The notes under the pieces: generated by a model
The model's database searches: none
The model's input: the letters and a program-made list of their open reading frames with translations, nothing else
Told to the model about the DNA's origin: nothing
Origin: Acinetobacter pittii
GTDB lineage: Bacteria > Pseudomonadota > Gammaproteobacteria > Pseudomonadales > Moraxellaceae
Assembly (NCBI RefSeq): GCF_034067285.1
Contig: NZ_CP139286.1
Coordinates: 1,178,001 to 1,242,000, forward strand
Direction of reading: 5' to 3'
DNA: 64,000 bases
Part shown: positions 27,913-36,771 of the stretch, one piece after another
Layout: each line of letters starts with the position of its first letter
Numbering within the stretch: the first letter of the stretch is position 1
Program-made: the position numbers and the translations under genes

Positions 27913-29148
27913 ATGGAATTTGTTTTTAATGGTTTTTATACACTAATTTCGGCGGTTATCGTCTTGTTGTTAGGCCGCTTTCTTGTTAATCGAATTAATT
28001 TTTTACAGCGTTATAATATTCCCGAACCTGTAGCAGGTGGCTTGGTGGCTGCGGTTATTTCTTTACTTGTTCATTCAGTATGGGGATATAGCGTTGTTTT
28101 CAGCAGTGAGCTGCAAACCAGCTTTATGCTTGTATTCTTTGCTTCAATTGGTTTAAGTGCCAATTTTATGAAGCTGAAAGAAGGTGGTATGGGCTTAGTC
28201 ATCTTCTTGATTTGTGTAGCTTCTTTTATTGTCGTACAAGATGCGGTAGGTATGAGTCTTGCGACTTTACTCGGTCTTGATCCACTCATTGGTTTAATTG
28301 CGGGTTCAATTACCTTAACAGGTGGTCATGGTACAGCTGGTGCATGGGGTGAAATTTTAGAAACCCAACATGGTATTCAAGGTGCTTTAGCATTAGGAAT
28401 GGCGAGTGCTACTTTTGGTTTGATTATTGGTGGTGTGATTGGCGGTCCTTTAGCAAAATTGCTTATCAACCGTTATGGCCTTGCTCAAGCAAAAACCAAT
28501 GCTGAAATCCAAAATCGTGATACGCATCTTGAACAAAACTCAGATGATCTTGCACCGTTTGAAAACCCGCATCAAGTTCGTTTAATCACAGCAGACAATG
28601 CGATTACTACGCTGGGTATGTTTGCAGCCTGTTTAGCATTTGCTGAATTTATGACGGGCTTTAGTAAGGGAACGTGGTTTGAGTTACCAACTTTCGTTTG
28701 GGCACTCGGTGGCGGCGTTATCTTAAGAAATATTTTAGAGAGCGTGCTGAAAATTGATATTTTCGACCGTGCGATTGATGTATTTGGTAATGCATCATTA
28801 TCACTCTATCTAGCAATGGCATTGCTTTCTTTAAAGCTTTGGCAACTTGCCGACTTAGCTGGCCCATTAGTTGTAATTTTGGGTGCTCAAACGATTACGA
28901 TGGCGCTATATGCAGCATTTGTGACATTCCGTGTTATGGGCAAAAACTATGATGCAGCAGTGTTATCAGCAGGTCATTGTGGTTTCGGTATGGGGGCGAC
29001 ACCAACCGCCGTTGCAAACATGCAAGCTATTACCAACATGTATGGTCCATCGCATAAGGCCTTTTTGATTGTTCCACTTTGTGGGGCATTCTTTGTCGAC
29101 TTAATTAATGCAACGGTTATTCAGCTCATGTTGAAATTTATTGCTTAA
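27913..29148 (+). CDS. gltS: Sodium/glutamate symporter GltS
   Basis: Inner-membrane importer of glutamate with Na+, 411 residues and about ten membrane segments. Family signatures are the two inverted-repeat GG loops (LTGGHGTAGAWGEIL near residue 137 and SAGHCGFGMGATPTAVANM near residue 356) and the opening VLLLGRFLVNRINFLQRYNIPEPVAGG. The middle loop of about residues 190-220 is charged. It is a single gene with its own terminator. Confidence 0.93.
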   Translation: MEFVFNGFYTLISAVIVLLLGRFLVNRINFLQRYNIPEPVAGGLVAAVISLLVHSVWGYSVVFSSELQTSFMLVFFASIGLSANFMKLKEGGMGLVIFLICVASFIVVQDAVGMSLATLLGLDPLIGLIAGSITLTGGHGTAGAWGEILETQHGIQGALALGMASATFGLIIGGVIGGPLAKLLINRYGLAQAKTNAEIQNRDTHLEQNSDDLAPFENPHQVRLITADNAITTLGMFAACLAFAEFMTGFSKGTWFELPTFVWALGGGVILRNILESVLKIDIFDRAIDVFGNASLSLYLAMALLSLKLWQLADLAGPLVVILGAQTITMALYAAFVTFRVMGKNYDAAVLSAGHCGFGMGATPTAVANMQAITNMYGPSHKAFLIVPLCGAFFVDLINATVIQLMLKFIA

Positions 29149-29151
29149 TTT

Positions 29152-29176
29152 AAAAAAGCCCGTAAGGGCTTTTTTT
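29152..29176 (+). terminator. Intrinsic terminator of gltS
   Basis: A perfect 10-bp stem (AAAAAAGCCC / GGGCTTTTTT) with loop GTAA, 4 bases after the stop. Confidence 0.9.
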
Positions 29177-29341
29177 ATGGGTGTTTGTCTATGAATATTT
29201 GATTTGTATCTATAGGCCCAATTTTTATTTTCGGAGGATTTAAGCCATTTTATTTTTAGGATGCTTTTTCTCAAAACTAATAATCGCCCTTACACCAAGT
29301 TTCACTTAGAATAATTTGCAGATAAATAAAATGAGAAATGT

Positions 29342-31177
29342 ATGAGCTCAGAAGCGCATTCAATTAGCTTGGTTGCCCCAGTGGTTTTATTGGCAGCGGC
29401 TGTCATTGCAGTTCCTATTTTTAAACGTATTGGTTTGGGTTCAGTATTAGGTTACTTAATTGCAGGGCTGATTATTGGCCCATTCGGTTTTGCTTTTTTT
29501 CAAGATTCTGCCGCAATTTTGCATATTGCTGAGTTGGGCATTGTGATGTACCTATTTGTGATTGGTTTGGAAATGCAACCATCACATTTGTGGAGTCTTA
29601 GACGCGAAATTTTTGGTCTAGGTACACTACAGATCATTATTTGTGCGCTGGCTTTGACTGGCGTAGGGCTATTATTTGGTTTTACGTGGCAAGTGGCATT
29701 TATTGGTGCGGCAGGTTTCGTCTTAACGTCGACTGCGATTGTGATGCAGTTGTTGGGTGACCGCGGTGATTTGACTCAGCCACGTGGGCAAAAGATTGTA
29801 GCCATCTTACTATTTGAAGATTTATTAATTGTGCCATTACTGGCTATTGTCGCTTTTATGGCACCGAATCATGTAGTTGAAAGCACATCGGTACGTTTGG
29901 AAAATATAGGAATCGGTTTAATCGCAATTGCAGGTCTTATTGCGGCAGGGTATTGGTTACTTAATCCATTATTTAGACTCTTGGCTGCTGCCAAAGCCCG
30001 AGAAGTCATGACTGCCGCCGCATTATTGGTGGTGTTGGGCGCTGCGTTACTCATGCAAGTTAGCGGTTTGTCCATGGCGATGGGTGCTTTTTTAGCGGGT
30101 GTACTTCTATCTGAATCAACATTTAGACATCAAATTGAAGCGGATATTGAACCATTCCGAGGAATCTTGTTAGGTCTGTTTTTCCTTGGCGTGGGTATGT
30201 CGTTGGATTTATCAGTTGTCGCTCAAAACTGGCAGCTTATTGTGAGTGGCGTAGTTGCTCTAATGTTTGTCAAAGCGCTCATGATTTATATAGTAGCCCG
30301 TATAACTAAAAGTCCTCACACAGAAGCCTTGGATCGCGCTTTGCTCATGGCTCAAGGAGGCGAGTTTGCCTTTGTACTTTTCTCTGCCGCACTCAGTGCA
30401 CAAGTCATCGATAGTATGATTAAATCTAACCTCACCGCTATTGTTGTACTTTCAATGGTGTTGACTCCAATTGTAGGTATTATTTTTAAACGTTTCACTC
30501 AGACCAAAGCCAATATTTCACTAGAAAACGTGAATGTTGCTGACGGGTTAAGCGGTAGTGTTTTAATGATTGGATTTGGACGCTTTGGGCAAGTAACCAG
30601 TCAACTCTTATTGGCAAGAGGCGTAGATGTCACCATTATTGATAATAATACTGACATGATTCAAAACGCTGAAAAATTTGGTTTTAAAATTTATTATGGC
30701 GATGGCTGTCGCTTAGATATTCTGCATGCTTCTGGCGCTGCAACAGCGCAAGCGATTGTGGTGTGTGTAGACAGTAAGGAAACGACCAATCGAATTGTTG
30801 AACTTGTTAGCCATGAATTTCCTTTAGCGAAATTATTAGTCCGTTCATATGACCGCGAGCATTCACTGCATTTAGTCAAACAAAAAGTAGACTTTATGAT
30901 TCGTGAAACGTTTGAATCTGCAATCAAGTTGGGCGAAGTGATTTTACAAGAACTTGGCGTAGATGAAGACGAAGTCGTAAGAATTAGCGACGAAATTCGA
31001 GATCTTGATAATGAGCGATTTGAAACTGAAATTGCAGCAGACGATGTATATGCTGGAGTTGGTTTGCAATATACACATGCTCATCATCCACGACCAACTG
31101 CACCGTTAATTCGACCGAAACAAGAAGGGCGGATTTTAAACAAAGAAGATGCCTCAGATAATGAAAGCCTGAATTAG
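29342..31177 (+). CDS. CPA2 cation:proton antiporter with RCK domain (KefC-like)
   Basis: A 611-residue potassium-efflux type antiporter. The first 380 residues form about twelve membrane helices with FVIGLEMQPSHLW, GFVLTSTAIVMQ and GMSLDLSVV; the CPA2 core is followed by a TrkA-N (RCK) NAD-binding domain starting at VLMIGFGRFGQVTSQLLL near residue 400. A charged tail follows. No partner (KefF/KefG-type) gene is adjacent. Glutathione gating is not provable from sequence. Confidence 0.9.
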   Translation: MSSEAHSISLVAPVVLLAAAVIAVPIFKRIGLGSVLGYLIAGLIIGPFGFAFFQDSAAILHIAELGIVMYLFVIGLEMQPSHLWSLRREIFGLGTLQIIICALALTGVGLLFGFTWQVAFIGAAGFVLTSTAIVMQLLGDRGDLTQPRGQKIVAILLFEDLLIVPLLAIVAFMAPNHVVESTSVRLENIGIGLIAIAGLIAAGYWLLNPLFRLLAAAKAREVMTAAALLVVLGAALLMQVSGLSMAMGAFLAGVLLSESTFRHQIEADIEPFRGILLGLFFLGVGMSLDLSVVAQNWQLIVSGVVALMFVKALMIYIVARITKSPHTEALDRALLMAQGGEFAFVLFSAALSAQVIDSMIKSNLTAIVVLSMVLTPIVGIIFKRFTQTKANISLENVNVADGLSGSVLMIGFGRFGQVTSQLLLARGVDVTIIDNNTDMIQNAEKFGFKIYYGDGCRLDILHASGAATAQAIVVCVDSKETTNRIVELVSHEFPLAKLLVRSYDREHSLHLVKQKVDFMIRETFESAIKLGEVILQELGVDEDEVVRISDEIRDLDNERFETEIAADDVYAGVGLQYTHAHHPRPTAPLIRPKQEGRILNKEDASDNESLN

Positions 31178-31379
31178 CATAAAAATATCTGTAAAAGTTC
31201 TGTTTAGAAGCACTTCTACAAAATCACTATAAGCCATCTAAGGAGTGCCTTTAAAATATGCGACCCTTTAAATCGGGAGCGACTTCTGCAAAAATTACAT
31301 TTTATGTATCAAGTTTATTTTTGGGAAAATTACGGTATTTTTTAATTGAATTGTCATAAAGAAAGGCTAATTTAAACTC

Positions 31380-31490
31380 ATAACAAAAATTGATGAAGAT
31401 TGTTGCGAACAATAAAATCAAAAGCAATTTTCACAGACGTGGTCGTGAGGTAATTAGGGCTAATTCGAAAGAGTTGGCTTTTTTGTTTTA
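31380..31490 (+). ncRNA. Candidate small RNA ending in an intrinsic terminator
   Basis: A possible promoter (TTGAAT 31346-31351, 16 bases, TAATTT 31368-31373) is followed by a nested hairpin (TTGAT and ATTGTT pairing with AACAAT and ATCAA, 31390-31421) and an 11-bp GAAA-loop stem at 31456-31481 ending in six T. A 3' UTR of the antiporter mRNA is the alternative. Confidence 0.45.
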
Positions 31491-31656
31491 ATCAATTTTT
31501 ATCTGCAAATATTATTGTTGGTTGAAATGTTTAGCTTCTTTAAAGTTGAACTTAGGTATTATTAAGATTCAATATCTAATTGAATGAAAAACAATAATTA
31601 TTTAACTATTTTCTATTCAACCTTACATTGACACTCTAAACCTTGCCGATTATCCT

Positions 31657-31848
31657 TTGCCTGCTGGCCACATTGCCAGTCAGCTTTTGACAGAGCTGGT
31701 ACAAAAGGCGCACAACAACGTATTATTTCGTTTTGTGCGTTCTCCTAAGTCACGCCTTTATGGTGAGGCTAGGAGGGGCACGCTTGCGTGCGCTGGTTTC
31801 CTTTTGTACCAGTCTGTCAACCCTTCTAGTCTTGCCACCATTATTTGA
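31657..31848 (+). CDS. Doubtful 63-residue ORF across the structured RNA
   Basis: A TTG-started reading frame with no good ribosome site that spans the palindromic structure at 31687-31820. The residues (for example RSPKSRLYGEARRGTLACAG) match no family I know with confidence. Because the frame is dictated by paired arms, I think it more likely that the RNA structure, not this peptide, is what is conserved. Confidence 0.2.
   Translation: MPAGHIASQLLTELVQKAHNNVLFRFVRSPKSRLYGEARRGTLACAGFLLYQSVNPSSLATII
31687..31820 (+). ncRNA. Candidate structured RNA: 20-bp basal stem enclosing three hairpins
   Basis: Outer arms TTGACAG/CTGTCAA (31687-31693, 31814-31820) and CTGGTACAAAAGG/CCTTTTGTACCAG (31696-31708, 31800-31812) pair perfectly. 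Inside lie hairpins at 31709-31739 (CGCACAA/TTGTGCG), 31741-31776 (TCTCCTA/TAGGAGG with an inner TCAC/GTGA) and 31778-31791 (GCACGC/GCGTGC). This cloverleaf-like layout is too extensive to be chance. The strand is inferred from the downstream ORF and terminator. Confidence 0.6.
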
Positions 31849-31890
31849 CAGTAATTGGTAAGACTCTTTTAAATCAAAAGGAGTTCGCTC

Positions 31891-31983
31891 ATGCGTACTA
31901 ATTTTTTTTCTTTATTGGTCTTTGCCAAATTCTCTCTATCCATACCACTTAAACAGTCTTTAAAACGGCTTAATCGACTCTAG
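31891..31983 (+). CDS. 30-residue mini-ORF with strong ribosome site
   Basis: ATG 31891 follows AAAAGGAG with 8-base spacing. The peptide MRTNFFSLLVFAKFSLSIPL plus a basic end (KQSLKRLNRL) is amphipathic and cationic. It sits just after the stem at 31827-31865 and before the terminator at 32072. It could be a leader peptide, a small membrane or toxin-like peptide, or chance. Confidence 0.35.
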   Translation: MRTNFFSLLVFAKFSLSIPLKQSLKRLNRL

Positions 31984-32071
31984 GTTTCGACACCTTAAGA
32001 ATCAGTACGACTAAAACATAGCAACAATAAACCAGAGATAGGCGAGCACACCATTATTGTGCGGCTTTCGC

Positions 32072-32122
32072 ATGCCTGTATTTAGCACTCATTTTAAGAG
32101 TGACGGCATTTTTCTCTCTTTT
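32072..32122 (+). terminator. Probable terminator of the structured transcript
   Basis: Nested stems ATGCC/GGCAT and CACTC/GAGTG are followed by TTTTTCTCTCTTTT, 34 bases before the TetR ATG. A further small hairpin (GCACA/TGTGC) lies at 32046-32062. Confidence 0.55.
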
Positions 32123-32155
32123 ATATACAACAAAAAATTATTTTAAGCGGTATAC

Positions 32156-32716
32156 ATGAAAAATTTAGAATCTTCGTTTAGAGCACTCAGAGTGCTTCAC
32201 ACAGCAAAAGACTTATTTAATTTATATGGATTTAATAAGGTGGGTATTGACCGCATTATTGCTGAGGCCAAAATTCCCAAAGCCACTTTCTATAACATCT
32301 TTCATTCAAAAGCACGACTCATCGAGATGAGCCTTACTTTTCAAACAGATGCACTCAAAGTAAAAGTACTTTCAATTTTCAATTCTTATCGTGAGCAAAT
32401 GGTGCTCGATAAACTCAAGGAGATTTATTTTCTGCATGCCCATCTAGAGGGATTTTACCATTTGCTATTTAAAGCCATTTTTGAAATTGAAAAGCTCTAT
32501 CCTAATGCCTATAAGGTGGTAATTGATTATCGTAAATGGTTAATTAATGAAATTCATAAGCTACTTTTAACGCTAAAATCGACTGCCTCAGTCCAAGATG
32601 CCTATATGTTTTTATTTTTGATTGATGGGGCAATGGTTCAGCTTGCAGGGAAGAATCAGATAGATGATCGAGATAAGCTTTGGGATTACTTTTTACTGAT
32701 GATTTCTTTGGTTTAA
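32156..32716 (+). CDS. TetR/AcrR family regulator
   Basis: A 186-residue repressor-type protein. The N-terminal helix-turn-helix (AKDLFNLYGFNKVGIDRIIAEAKIPKATFYNIFHSK, residues about 17-53) is standard; the C-terminal helical ligand domain is not assignable. It is preceded by the terminator of the structured-RNA region and followed by its own, so its target is not evident from neighbours. Confidence 0.9.
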   Translation: MKNLESSFRALRVLHTAKDLFNLYGFNKVGIDRIIAEAKIPKATFYNIFHSKARLIEMSLTFQTDALKVKVLSIFNSYREQMVLDKLKEIYFLHAHLEGFYHLLFKAIFEIEKLYPNAYKVVIDYRKWLINEIHKLLLTLKSTASVQDAYMFLFLIDGAMVQLAGKNQIDDRDKLWDYFLLMISLV

Positions 32717-32727
32717 ATCAATTAAGG

Positions 32728-32752
32728 CCCCTTTTTAAGAAAGGGGTTTCTT
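32728..32752 (+). terminator. Intrinsic terminator of the TetR gene
   Basis: The stem CCCCTTT / AAAGGGG with a 5-base loop is followed by TTTC, 11 bases after the stop. Confidence 0.7.
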
Positions 32753-32919
32753 ATATACTTTTCTGTTATTTATATAATTTAATAAACTAGACCGTAGAGT
32801 CGTTATTCAATTTTCTCTTGAAGAAATGAGATTAGTTTGGCACATTGCTTAGACGTAGAATTTTATGCAAGCGTTGTAGCAAGCAGTTCTGACACAGTAA
32901 AAATTATAAATTTCAGAGT

Positions 32920-33534
32920 ATGACTATGCGGCTTAAAGAATTAGCAGGTTGTGAGGAGTGCGATACAGTCTATCGTAGAACCCCGCTTGCTTATGGAAAA
33001 AGAGCTTATTGCGTATGTTGCGGCGCTGAACTCTATCGGCACACCAAGCCTTTTTCGACATTATTGGCTTTAATCTTAACGGCATTAATTGTATTTATTC
33101 TTGCCAATAGCTTTCCTATCGTAAAAATTGAATTACAGGGAAATATCTCTGAAACTACCTTACTTGGTGCGGTTTGGGTAATGTTTCATTATGATCGGGC
33201 TTTCGTTGGCATACTTATTTTAATTACTACTTTTATTGTGCCGCTTTCCTATCTTTTATTACTTTCCTATGTGTTAGGTACAGTGAGTATATTGAAGAGA
33301 AGACCCGCATTTTTGGTGATTGCCTTACGCACACTTTTTTTTATGAGAGTGTGGGGAATGGTTGAGGTGTTTTTAATCGGGATTTTGGTCACGCTCGTAA
33401 AGTTAATAGGAATGGTCTTAGTCATTCCCGAGATTGCTTTATGGGCATTTGCGATCTTGAGTGTATTGTTGGTTTATATTACTTCCATAAAGGTAAGTGA
33501 TATATGGAACGAAATTGATAGGTCACTACCATGA
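32920..33534 (+). CDS. pqiA: PqiA-like membrane protein, first half
   Basis: A 204-residue inner-membrane protein matching one half of PqiA. A zinc-ribbon-like pair CEECDTVYRR / CVCCGAEL opens it, followed by four membrane helices including FSTLLALILTALIVFILANSFPIV. In E. coli PqiA two such halves are fused; here the second half is the next gene, overlapping by 4 bases (ATGA). PqiA works with the MCE protein PqiB and lipoprotein PqiC in lipid traffic between the membranes. Confidence 0.85.
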   Translation: MTMRLKELAGCEECDTVYRRTPLAYGKRAYCVCCGAELYRHTKPFSTLLALILTALIVFILANSFPIVKIELQGNISETTLLGAVWVMFHYDRAFVGILILITTFIVPLSYLLLLSYVLGTVSILKRRPAFLVIALRTLFFMRVWGMVEVFLIGILVTLVKLIGMVLVIPEIALWAFAILSVLLVYITSIKVSDIWNEIDRSLP

Positions 33535-34340
33535 AAACGATAAAAAACGTGACCCAAACAAAAAGCTCGCAGCAAGGTTCGATAATTAAGCAATATCCAA
33601 GAGCTAAAGATCTCTCATTAATTGTGTGTCACTGCTGTGGTGTCGTAAATTCTGCTCAAAATGAAAAAAGACGTCTAGGCCAAAGCCATCAGGAGTTACG
33701 TTGTATTCGCTGTAATAGCGTACTGCATTCACGTAAGCCAGCGAGTTTAAACCGAACTTTTGCCCTAGTTGTGGCTGCAACTATTCTTTATATTCCAGCC
33801 AATGTACTTCCAATGACAGTAACTGACTCACTTTTAGGTAGTCAGCAAGATACCATCATGAGTGGTGTCATTTACTTCTGGAAAAGCGGAGACTATCTGG
33901 TATCTGTGGTCATTTTCATGGCCAGTATTTTTATTCCCATGTTGAAGCTACTAATTTTGTATTTTTTATTGGTAGCGGTATATCTTCAACAATCAGCAGC
34001 TTGGAAGTTTTTACCTGAGCAATGCGTTAAATTATATCGAATTGTCGAATTTATCGGACGTTGGTCAATGATTGACGTGTTTGTGGTGGCACTCTTAACA
34101 GCGCTTATTCAGATTCAATCGCTTGCTACTATTTTAGCAGGGCCGGGTTCGATTGCTTTTGGTGCGGTTGTGGTGTTAACCATGTTTGCATCTTTAAGTT
34201 TTGACCCACGACTTATTTGGGATAACTTCTACGCATCTCAAAATACAAACAAACCTTCTTCTTTTGCTTCAGAAAAACCAACGATTATTCAGGCAGAACA
34301 CCCGCCGTTGAATAATGATTCCATTAATCCAAGTCAATAA
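33531..34340 (+). CDS. pqiA: PqiA-like membrane protein, second half
   Basis: A 269-residue protein with the zinc-ribbon pair CHCCGVVN / CIRCNSVL (residues about 33-65) and four membrane helices, including RTFALVVAATILYIPANVLPM. It starts inside the stop codon of the first PqiA half and ends 7 bases before pqiB, so all are one operon. A polar tail of about 35 residues is extra. Confidence 0.85.
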   Translation: MKTIKNVTQTKSSQQGSIIKQYPRAKDLSLIVCHCCGVVNSAQNEKRRLGQSHQELRCIRCNSVLHSRKPASLNRTFALVVAATILYIPANVLPMTVTDSLLGSQQDTIMSGVIYFWKSGDYLVSVVIFMASIFIPMLKLLILYFLLVAVYLQQSAAWKFLPEQCVKLYRIVEFIGRWSMIDVFVVALLTALIQIQSLATILAGPGSIAFGAVVVLTMFASLSFDPRLIWDNFYASQNTNKPSSFASEKPTIIQAEHPPLNNDSINPSQ

Positions 34341-34347
34341 AAGAACA

Positions 34348-36015
34348 ATGAGTATGTCTGAAAATGAAATAACCCCTGGTAACTCAGATCGTCGTGATAC
34401 CGATATTGAACTGGATAGCATGAATGATTTACCAGAACCTCAAGAAAAGAAAAGTCGGTGGAAGCCTCTTTTAATTTGGCTTATTCCATTGATTGCTCTT
34501 TTAATCGCGCTTTCATTAGCGATAAAAGCGCTCTTGTCTCACGGTCCTACAATTGACGTCTCTTTTAGGACTGCTGAGGGACTGGTTGCTGGTAAAACAA
34601 CGGTCCGTTATAAACAGGTGGATATTGGTTTAGTACGACAGATTGATCTTTCAGAAGACCGCTCACACGTGATTGCCAGAATTGATTTGCGTAAAGACGC
34701 GAGTAACTTTGCAGCAAAAGATTCACGGTTTTGGGTCGTGCGACCACGTATTGGGACGAGTGGGGTCTCGGGCATCGATACTTTATTGTCAGGTTCATAT
34801 ATTGAAGTGGATGGGGGCAAGTCTGAGGAGAAAAAACTTGAATTTACTGGGTTAGAGATACCGCCAGTCATATCTTCAGATGTGCCCGGAAAAATATTTT
34901 TCTTAAATGCAGACGATTTGGGATCTTTAGATGTTGGTTCTCCAATTTATTATCGTCGCATTAATGTGGGACAAATTACGGCCTATAAATTATCTGATGA
35001 TGGTAAAACTGTAGAGCTGCAAACATTTATCCGCGCGCCGTATGACAAGTTTGTAACTACCGATGCACGTTTCTGGCAGGCAAGTGGGATTGATGTGACC
35101 TTAAATGCTTCTGGCTTTAATTTAGATACTCAGTCGCTTGCAAGTATTGTTGCGGGTGGTATTGCTTTTGGATACCCTGAAAACTCACATGCGACCACAG
35201 CAGCAAATCATAGCCGCTTTAATCTTTGGGATTCAAAATCTGATGCATTGAAAGATCCGGATGGACAACCTCGTGGTGTGATTATGTATTTTGATCATTC
35301 ATTGCGTGGATTGGCAGTCGGTGCGCCAATTGACTTCATGGGCATTGAAGTTGGTAATGTTAAAGCGATTAATGCCGAATTTACTAACGACTATAAACAG
35401 ATGCGTATGCGTGTTGATGCTGTCTTTTATCCTTCACGTGTTGAAAAAGGTTTGGCACTTAATCCGAATAGTGAAATCTTCAAAGACTTTGTTGAACATG
35501 GATGGCGTGCTCAAATGAGAACAGGCAACTTACTCACGGGTCAAAACTATATTGCCCTAGATAAGTTCCCTAAAGCTAAACCAGCCAAATTACAAATTTT
35601 GAGTGATGATCGCGTAGTGATTCCAACTACACAGACCGAACTCAGTGGCTTACAAGCACAAGTTTCTCAGATTGCTGACAAGTTAACGAAATTCCCGTTA
35701 GTTGAGATTGGGCAAGATGTACGTAAAACGCTCAACAATATGAACACAGCCATTGCCTCTACCGATAAACTGGTTAAACAGTTAGATGGAAAAGTTGCAC
35801 CTGGTTTACAAGCAACGCTAGACGATGTCCGTAAAACGGTAAGATCATCTGAGTCTATTTTGTCGAGTGATGCGCCGTTACAACAAGATGTACGTAAAGC
35901 ATTGCAGCAAATGACACGTGCGGCAGCTTCATTACAGTTAATGGCAGATTATATTGAACAACACCCTGAATCAATTATTCGTGGTAAAACACCAGAGACC
36001 GATGATGAAAAATAA
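34348..36015 (+). CDS. pqiB: Intermembrane transport protein PqiB (MCE domains)
   Basis: A 555-residue protein: a charged cytoplasmic start, one membrane helix near residues 38-60 (PLLIWLIPLIALLIALSLAI), then three MCE domains (beginning near GPTIDVSFRTAEGLVAGKT, PGKIFFLNADDLGSLDVGSP and RGVIMYFDHSLRGLAVGAP), and a helical C-terminus with repeats of QDVRKTL/DDVRKTV that likely forms the coiled-coil needle. This makes a lipid channel across the periplasm. ATG 34348 is preferred to an in-frame start at 34315 that would overlap pqiA. Confidence 0.9.
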   Translation: MSMSENEITPGNSDRRDTDIELDSMNDLPEPQEKKSRWKPLLIWLIPLIALLIALSLAIKALLSHGPTIDVSFRTAEGLVAGKTTVRYKQVDIGLVRQIDLSEDRSHVIARIDLRKDASNFAAKDSRFWVVRPRIGTSGVSGIDTLLSGSYIEVDGGKSEEKKLEFTGLEIPPVISSDVPGKIFFLNADDLGSLDVGSPIYYRRINVGQITAYKLSDDGKTVELQTFIRAPYDKFVTTDARFWQASGIDVTLNASGFNLDTQSLASIVAGGIAFGYPENSHATTAANHSRFNLWDSKSDALKDPDGQPRGVIMYFDHSLRGLAVGAPIDFMGIEVGNVKAINAEFTNDYKQMRMRVDAVFYPSRVEKGLALNPNSEIFKDFVEHGWRAQMRTGNLLTGQNYIALDKFPKAKPAKLQILSDDRVVIPTTQTELSGLQAQVSQIADKLTKFPLVEIGQDVRKTLNNMNTAIASTDKLVKQLDGKVAPGLQATLDDVRKTVRSSESILSSDAPLQQDVRKALQQMTRAAASLQLMADYIEQHPESIIRGKTPETDDEK

Positions 36016-36712
36016 AAACACTCTATCTTTTCAGCATCCTAAAGCAGCCAAATGGCTGCTTGGGAGTGGCCTATTTTTAACGGCAGTTACCATGACGGCA
36101 TGTTCGAGCTCGCCAACACCAAACTATTATACGATGTCTCCTAAAATCACTGCGGCTACAAAAACAACTGTGCAGGTAATTGAGGTATTACCCGTCGGGA
36201 TTCCAGACCGATTGGACCGTGCGCCTTTGGTGCTACAAGACAGTAGTGGTAAGTCTACGGTGTTAAATAATGAGCGCTGGACATCGACTATGGGTACGCA
36301 ATTACGCGATACCTTGTCGGCGGGTTTACAGCAAAAATTAGGGGCAATTGATAGTTATAGCAGTGGTCTTGCTGGAAACAACCAACCTTTATATCGAGTT
36401 TCTACAGACTTTTCTCATTTTGATATTGTAGATAAAAGCTATATTAATATTGCGGTGTCTTGGGTAGTGAAGCGTCAAATACCACCCACTCAATTAGAGT
36501 CAAATAATGCAAAAGTCATCACTAATGCAGGCTCGCAGTTGAATTGTCGAATTGCGTTTAAGCAGCCGATTGATCAAAAAGCTAAAAAAATGGATGCGAT
36601 TGTGAGTGCTTCAAGTGAGGCCATGACCCAAATTATTAATACGGTTTCTTCTTCAATTGTGGCGCTGGATTCAAATAAAAAATCGGTTATTAGCGATGGT
36701 GTTTGTTCGTAA
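36002..36712 (+). CDS. pqiC: PqiC-like outer-membrane lipoprotein
   Basis: A 236-residue lipoprotein of the PqiC/ABC-type transport auxiliary family. The signal is unusually long: about 20 polar residues precede the hydrophobic core, with lipobox VTMTAC and the cysteine near residue 34. The mature part begins SSSPTPNYYTMSP, typical of the family. The start overlaps the pqiB stop. The partner PqiB passes lipids to or from the outer membrane where PqiC is anchored. Confidence 0.85.
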   Translation: MMKNKNTLSFQHPKAAKWLLGSGLFLTAVTMTACSSSPTPNYYTMSPKITAATKTTVQVIEVLPVGIPDRLDRAPLVLQDSSGKSTVLNNERWTSTMGTQLRDTLSAGLQQKLGAIDSYSSGLAGNNQPLYRVSTDFSHFDIVDKSYINIAVSWVVKRQIPPTQLESNNAKVITNAGSQLNCRIAFKQPIDQKAKKMDAIVSASSEAMTQIINTVSSSIVALDSNKKSVISDGVCS

Positions 36713-36732
36713 AACCAAGCGCTTTTAATCAA

Positions 36733-36768
36733 CCCCTTTATTTGTACACAACAGATAAAGGGATTTTT
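36733..36768 (+). terminator. Intrinsic terminator of the pqi operon
   Basis: The stem CCCTTTAT / ATAAAGGG with a 13-base loop is followed by ATTTTTATTTT, 20 bases after the pqiC stop. Confidence 0.75.
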
Positions 36769-36771
36769 ATT

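Larger units (their letters stand above)
31178..32155. other. 978-base gene-poor region with structured RNA candidates
   Basis: Between the antiporter and a TetR gene. From left to right it holds an ncRNA candidate ending in a terminator at 31485, a GC-richer three-hairpin structure at 31687-31820, a further stem at 31827-31865, a 30-codon ORF with a strong ribosome site, and a terminator at about 32072-32122. No known mobile-element protein is present. Confidence 0.6.

Noticed and set aside
31178..32155. Insertion sequence or prophage remnant
   Set aside because: No transposase, integrase or phage protein fragment and no flanking direct repeat was found; the structured RNA is reported on its own merits.
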